From the NCBI GenBank assembly GCA_020443005.1, contig JAGRJA010000104.1:1-18005 (forward strand): 18,005 nt of DNA, given 5' to 3'. Of this stretch, positions 14,093-18,005 are shown in pieces. The notes beneath the pieces were generated by a model. The model made no database searches and was not told the DNA's origin. It worked only from the letters and a program-made list of their open reading frames with translations. The DNA comes from Pseudomonadales bacterium (GTDB lineage Bacteria; Pseudomonadota; Gammaproteobacteria; Pseudomonadales; UBA7239). The position numbers were made by a program, and so were the translations under genes. The number at the start of each line of letters is the position of its first letter. Positions within the stretch are counted from its first letter, which is position 1.

Positions 14093-15652
14093 TTGGACAA
14101 GTTAAATGCGAGTTTTTACAGCTTGAGCCAGGTACAGGGAGCTACATTTGATACAGCGTGCTTGATTGCTTCAGTGATTATTTTACTTGTTGTGACATTC
14201 ATTCTTGTTAAAACCTACAAGGCATCGAAGCGAGTCGAGTTGAAGCTCGCTGAATTTGCATCGATCAGTGGGGTGGCAAGAAGTGAAACCAATTTTGGTT
14301 CTAAATTACATTTAATTGAAACCCATGCAAACGAGCATAAACTGAATAAAAAAGCATTGGGCCCACTCGCGAAAATACTGGATGAGTATCTGGTAATAGT
14401 TACCAATAAAAATGGCGATGTTGTTTTTGCAAATGAAAGTTACCTGAAGAAAAGCGGTTTTGAGCTTTATGAGGTTATAGGCAAACCTTCGGAAGTTGTT
14501 GATTCGGGTCGCCACGATGCCCAGTATTGGCTTGATATGCTGGAAGTCGTTAAATCAGGCAAAGCCTGGCACGGTGAAATTTGCAATCGTACACGCGACG
14601 GTGAAATTTACTGGACCGATACTTTTGTTTTCCCCTTGTCATTTCTTTCTGATGAAGAAGACGGGTATATCTATTTTGGCACTGATATTACTTCGCTGAA
14701 GTCTGAAAATCATCAATTGTTAAGAGAAGTAAAGTTAAAGGAAGAGCAAATCAACAAGGTCGAAGATTTATTGCTGCACTCGGAAAAAATGGCTTCTTTG
14801 GGAACCATTTCTGCAGGTATAGCGCATGAGATCAATAATCCGATTGCGTTTGTTTCATCCAACATCGAAAAAATTGAGGATTATTTCAGGCAAATGGAGG
14901 GGTACATAACTTACGCCAAAAACATTATTGCAACGAAAATTCCGGAAGAAGAGGCGCAGGCATTCAAGTGTGAATCCGGTCTTGAAGTGGATGAGAAGGA
15001 ATTGAAATTTATTATGGAAGATTATGAAGATCTGGTGGAGGAAACCAATGATGGTATCAATCGAATCAGAAAGATTGTGACAGATCTCAAATGCTTCGCG
15101 CATGAGCAATCTGCAAACTACTCGCCAACGAATCTTCATAAATGTTTGAACTCTTCCTTGAACCTTGCTCGCAGTGAGTTGAAGTACAAGGTGGATATAA
15201 TAACAGAGCTGGATGAAGGGCTTCCGGATGTGTTGGGTTCTGAAACGCAATTGTCCCAGGTGTTCGTTAACCTGTTTGTTAATGCAGCACATGCAATTGA
15301 AGAGAAAGGCGAATTGACGATAGCGACAAAAAAGATCCCGCAAAAAGATGCGGTTCTTATAAAAATTTCTGATACAGGGAAAGGCATAGATAACGATGTT
15401 ATTCAGAAAGTCTTTGACCCATTTTTTACCACCAAGCCAGTAGGTCAAGGAACCGGACTGGGGCTTTCCATTTCACATGACATTATTAAAAAACACGGTG
15501 GCACCTTGAAGGTAACCAGTAAACTCGGGGTGGGGACTACTTTTACCATTACGCTGCCTTGTATTAATAAGGCGTCTGTGGAAGTGATTGATCAAGGCGC
15601 TGAAGAAAAGTGTAAAGAGTGCCTTCACCAAACCGCGGCAAGTGTGAGCTGA
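14093..15652 (+). CDS. Membrane PAS-domain sensor histidine kinase (TTG start)
   Basis: The 519 residues are arranged as one N-terminal membrane helix (about 21-40), a linker, a PAS domain (about 95-203), a coiled coil (203-232), a phosphoacceptor domain with H245 in AHEINNP, and an HATPase domain with N397 (NLFVNAAHAI), DTGKG (427-431), FDPFF (441-445) and GTGLGL (453-458). A helical insert of about 60 residues follows the H-box. The tail beyond the ATPase carries C507-x2-C510-x-H512 (KCKECLH), uncommon in this family. It probably senses a small-molecule or redox signal through PAS and phosphorylates the response regulator upstream. The start is TTG, preceded by AGGGG (14081-14085) at 7-base spacing. 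No ATG nearby fits better. Confidence 0.93.
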   Translation: MDKLNASFYSLSQVQGATFDTACLIASVIILLVVTFILVKTYKASKRVELKLAEFASISGVARSETNFGSKLHLIETHANEHKLNKKALGPLAKILDEYLVIVTNKNGDVVFANESYLKKSGFELYEVIGKPSEVVDSGRHDAQYWLDMLEVVKSGKAWHGEICNRTRDGEIYWTDTFVFPLSFLSDEEDGYIYFGTDITSLKSENHQLLREVKLKEEQINKVEDLLLHSEKMASLGTISAGIAHEINNPIAFVSSNIEKIEDYFRQMEGYITYAKNIIATKIPEEEAQAFKCESGLEVDEKELKFIMEDYEDLVEETNDGINRIRKIVTDLKCFAHEQSANYSPTNLHKCLNSSLNLARSELKYKVDIITELDEGLPDVLGSETQLSQVFVNLFVNAAHAIEEKGELTIATKKIPQKDAVLIKISDTGKGIDNDVIQKVFDPFFTTKPVGQGTGLGLSISHDIIKKHGGTLKVTSKLGVGTTFTITLPCINKASVEVIDQGAEEKCKECLHQTAASVS

Positions 15653-15715
15653 AGGGGTATCGGGTGGGTATAGAGCAAGGCCGGATTGTTGCTTCGGTTT
15701 GCATAGAGGCGAAAC

Positions 15716-16102
15716 ATGGAGAAGATGCAGTGCTTGACAAAAGAGGCCTTTCCCAAGGTCTGTCCAACCTGTCACAAGGTGTATAGCAATGAGCTGGAAT
15801 TTTTTACAGAAACGGTAGCGCTGGAAAATACAGATCGAGAAATCAAGGCGGTAGAAGGGCTTGAAGAAAATCAAGAACCTCCAGAGTTTATCGAGGTTTA
15901 TCGTAACTGTGCCTGTGGTACAACGCTGATGGAGTGGTTTCATAGTCGCAGAAATTTCAGTGAAAAAGGCATAAAGCAGCGATTGCTGTTTACGCTTTTG
16001 CAAGAGGGTCTGATTTCGAAAGGGTATAGTGTTGATGATGCAAGGGGATTGATTCTCGATTTTATGGACATCGTTTTACAAGTGGAAAAGCAGCGCTTGT
16101 AA
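15716..16102 (+). CDS. Cysteine-motif protein of unknown function, between kinase and cyclase genes
   Basis: The 128-residue protein is not one I can assign. It has C16-P-T-C19-H20 near the N-terminus and C65-A-C67-G in the segment VYRNCACGTT, a C-x2-C / C-x-C arrangement suited to binding zinc or an iron-sulphur cluster. A second half, from about residue 80, looks helical (EKGIKQRLLFTLLQEGL, DDARGLILDFMDIVLQ). No membrane segment or signal peptide is visible. It is spaced 63 bp after the kinase and 28 bp before the 7TM cyclase gene, so it is likely in the same operon. AGAGG lies 6 bases ahead of the ATG, and an in-frame TAG just upstream excludes a longer start. The Cys-rich tail of the neighbouring kinase makes a shared redox or metal role conceivable. 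Confidence 0.8.
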   Translation: MEKMQCLTKEAFPKVCPTCHKVYSNELEFFTETVALENTDREIKAVEGLEENQEPPEFIEVYRNCACGTTLMEWFHSRRNFSEKGIKQRLLFTLLQEGLISKGYSVDDARGLILDFMDIVLQVEKQRL

Positions 16103-16130
16103 ATTTCAGGGACTTCAAAGGGGTTGTGAA

Positions 16131-17777
16131 ATGGAGTTTTTTTTCAGGCGTTTGTTTATAGGCAGATACTGCATTTTTATCCTTTTCTTTTTTTCTTTGG
16201 CTTCGCCAGATTTACTTGCTGAACATTCTTTACAGAATACGCTGGATTCAGTGGTCAGCACTGATCATTCGGTCAAGGGTAAATATACGATTCATGGTGG
16301 TTTGCTTTATCTGTCTGATGACAGGAACCTGACACTTGCTGACATTGTTGAATTACCTGATAGCCGATTTCTTAAGGCAAACAGGGATGCAGTAAACACA
16401 GGGTTTTCCAGCAATGCCATCTGGGTGAAACTCACTGTTTTCAATAACAAGGACATTCAGGATAACCTGATGTTAGTGGTTGATTTACCTGTCTTGAAAA
16501 GTATTGAGTTTTACGAGTTGAGCGAAAACCAACTTGTGTCGAGCAGGCTTTCCGGTGTCAGTAATGCCAATCGTGATAATAGCCGTGCTCATCGACTGCC
16601 TAATTTTTCCTTTGCGCTAGAGCCGAGTCAGAAAAAACAAATTTATTTGCGTGTTGAAAGTGAAAACGGTTTTGTGCCTTTGGGGCTTTGGGATGAAAAC
16701 GGGTTTATTGATTACAGCCACCATATACAGCTTTTTGAGGGTGTTTACTTTGGCATAATGTTGCTTGTTGGTCTCTATAATTTATTGCTTTATTTTTCAA
16801 TAAAGGATAAATCCTATCTCTATTATGTGCTGTATATCAGCACCTTTCTTGTCACCATTTCCATGTTGAACGGTTATGCACTGGAATATTTCCCCAATCT
16901 GGTTTCAGTGCATTTTATTGATTTGTTATTTTTTCTTGTTTTGTTGCAAACCTGTTTCCTCATATTGTTTACGAAGTGTTTTTTGTCTATAAAAAGCACT
17001 ATGCCTGTCATGCATTTTATGCTGAATGCAGTTTTTGTGCTTTTGTGTTTTTCCATGGTGCTTCAGGTTTTTCTGTCGACAGCCAGTTTTGCCTATATTT
17101 TACCGATAGTCTCCAGTCTTGCGTGTTCCATTATATTGATAGCGGGCATCTATTCGTGGTACAGAGGTAATTTTCTTGCGCGCTATTTTCTGCTTTCATG
17201 GGGCGCTGTTTTAATCGGTGTCTTTCTTTATATTCTAAAGCTCTTTGATCTTATTCCGGAAAATTATTTTATTCAGAATGCGATACAGATTGGGTCGGCT
17301 ATCGAGGCGGTTTTGCAATCGCTGGGTCTTGCAGCAAAGATTTCCTATCTGGAGAAGGAGAATGATGCGGCTCAGCAGCAGGCTCTGATGTTGCAGATAA
17401 AAACCAATTACGAGCTTGAAGACAAAGTGAGAGAAAGAACCGCGGCACTTGAACAACTTGCCGGCAAACTGGCCAAGTATCTTTCCCCCCAGGTCTACAA
17501 TTCAATTTTTGAAGGTGAAAACGATGTGCATGTGCAAACCAGAAGAAAAAAACTGACGATCTTTTTCTCCGATATAACAGGTTTTACAGAAATCACCGAT
17601 ACACTGGAATCCGAAGTTCTCAGTAATTGGTTAAATAATTATCTCGATGAAATGGCTCAAATCGCCTTGAGATACGGAGGAACGATTGACAAGTTTATCG
17701 GTGATGCCGTTATGGTTTTTTTTGGCGATCCTCATGTAATCCCCCCATTCTCCGTAGCGAAAACAAGTAGAATTTAA
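16131..17777 (+). pseudogene. 7TM-receptor (7TMR-DISM) class III nucleotide cyclase, disrupted by an IS element
   Basis: The reading frame has 548 codons, of which about 535 are native. It has a signal peptide (about 1-30), an extracellular 7TMR-DISMED2-like sensor domain (about 45-190), a seven-helix 7TMR-DISM segment (about 200-405), a coiled coil (405-445), and the start of a class III cyclase domain. In the cyclase domain the metal-binding aspartates D481 (FFSDITGF) and D525 (IGDAVMVFFGDP) are present, and K521 is at the position that in adenylate cyclases contacts the base, so ATP is the likely former substrate. The last native residues are GDPH. Beyond 17735 the codons (V536 to I548, stop at 17775) are read from the inserted element. 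The transition-state and remaining base-binding residues would follow this point and are missing, so the product is almost certainly inactive as a cyclase. AAGGGG precedes the ATG. Confidence 0.88.
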
Positions 17778-18005
17778 GCCGCTTCCAGCATCTTCCTCGG
17801 CGGTATGCCTCCAATTGCTGAATGCGGACGTTCGTTATTGTACGACCAAAGCCACTGGGTAGCTAATAGCTGGGCATGCTCCACGGATTCAAAGATATGC
17901 ATGTCCAGCCATTCATGGCGGACAGTGCGGTTGAATCGTTCAATGTAGGCATTCTGTGTTGGCTTACCAGGCTGGATATACATCAATGTGATCTGCTGCT
18001 TGTTA
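17735..18005 (-). mobile_element. IS3-family insertion sequence, one end within the window
   Basis: The native cyclase frame stops matching its family at 17735, where the sequence becomes TGTAATCCCCCC, an end beginning with TG as expected for IS3-family termini. A transposase coding region on the minus strand begins inside, so this is the transposase 3' side of the element. IS3 elements usually carry two overlapping frames and duplicate 3 to 5 bp of target. The duplicated bases would be the ones just left of 17735 (TCA or CTCA). The other end and orfA lie beyond the window. Confidence 0.85.
17774..18005 (-). CDS. IS3-family transposase (OrfB, C-terminal part), 5' end beyond window
   Basis: The minus-strand frame is open from the right edge to the stop TAA at 17776-17774. 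It encodes the last 76 or so residues of an IS3-family DDE transposase: QPGKPTQNAYIERFNRTVRH with the catalytic Glu (IERF), then WLWSYNNERPHSAIGGIPP and a short tail. This matches the C-terminal integrase core of OrfB. A TTG at 17986 is internal, not a true start. The group within IS3 cannot be named from this fragment. Confidence 0.92.
   Translation of the reverse strand, partial: NKQQITLMYIQPGKPTQNAYIERFNRTVRHEWLDMHIFESVEHAQLLATQWLWSYNNERPHSAIGGIPPRKMLEAA

Noticed and set aside
1..18005. CRISPR arrays, tRNA or rRNA genes, toxin-antitoxin or defence genes
   Set aside because: I saw no regularly spaced repeats, cloverleaf sequences, rRNA segments or recognisable defence proteins on either strand by eye; a dedicated scan was not possible.

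Overview
The window reads as a chromosomal segment of a gammaproteobacterium with mid-range GC. The left part is the macromolecular-synthesis locus in its classic gammaproteobacterial arrangement, with rpsU, yqeY, dnaG and rpoD leftward and tsaD divergent from rpsU. Protein-level resemblance (RpoD, DnaG, the TsaD-FolB-FolK order) suggests a Cellvibrio/Pseudomonas-like lineage, but that placement is from memory and not tested.

Region 1 (1-4854): rpoD (3' end cut by the window edge), dnaG, yqeY and rpsU, all on the minus strand. A strong sigma70-type promoter precedes rpsU, a hairpin terminator lies between rpsU and yqeY, and a TATAAT box lies just ahead of rpoD. dnaG has no ATG, GTG or TTG in frame ahead of its zinc-binding domain.

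Region 2 (4855-11900): tightly packed plus-strand housekeeping genes. They are tsaD (tRNA t6A), folB and folK (folate), a small CxxC protein, an M15 peptidase, an MFS-PlsC fusion (lysophospholipid handling), a HAD phosphatase, cysE, dgkA and a MAPEG protein. Many stop/start codons overlap (folB/folK, MFS-PlsC/HAD, HAD/cysE, cysE/dgkA), so much of this run is probably co-transcribed and translationally coupled.

Region 3 (12060-17734): a signalling region. A PilZ gene converges on a LuxR-type regulator with an autoinducer-binding domain. Divergent from luxR is an apparent operon of a lone receiver-domain response regulator, a membrane PAS histidine kinase with a C-terminal CxxCxH, an unrecognised Cys-motif protein, and a 7TM-receptor class III nucleotide cyclase. 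The 242-bp divergent intergenic region holds an exact match to the FNR/Anr consensus (TTGAT-N4-ATCAA), two 9-bp direct repeats exactly 21 bp apart, and a perfect 20-bp lux-box-like palindrome. This is the most distinctive part of the window.

Region 4 (about 17735-18005): the end of an IS3-family insertion sequence, with the 3' end of its DDE transposase on the minus strand. It has inserted into the cyclase domain of the 7TM receptor gene, which is therefore broken in this genome.
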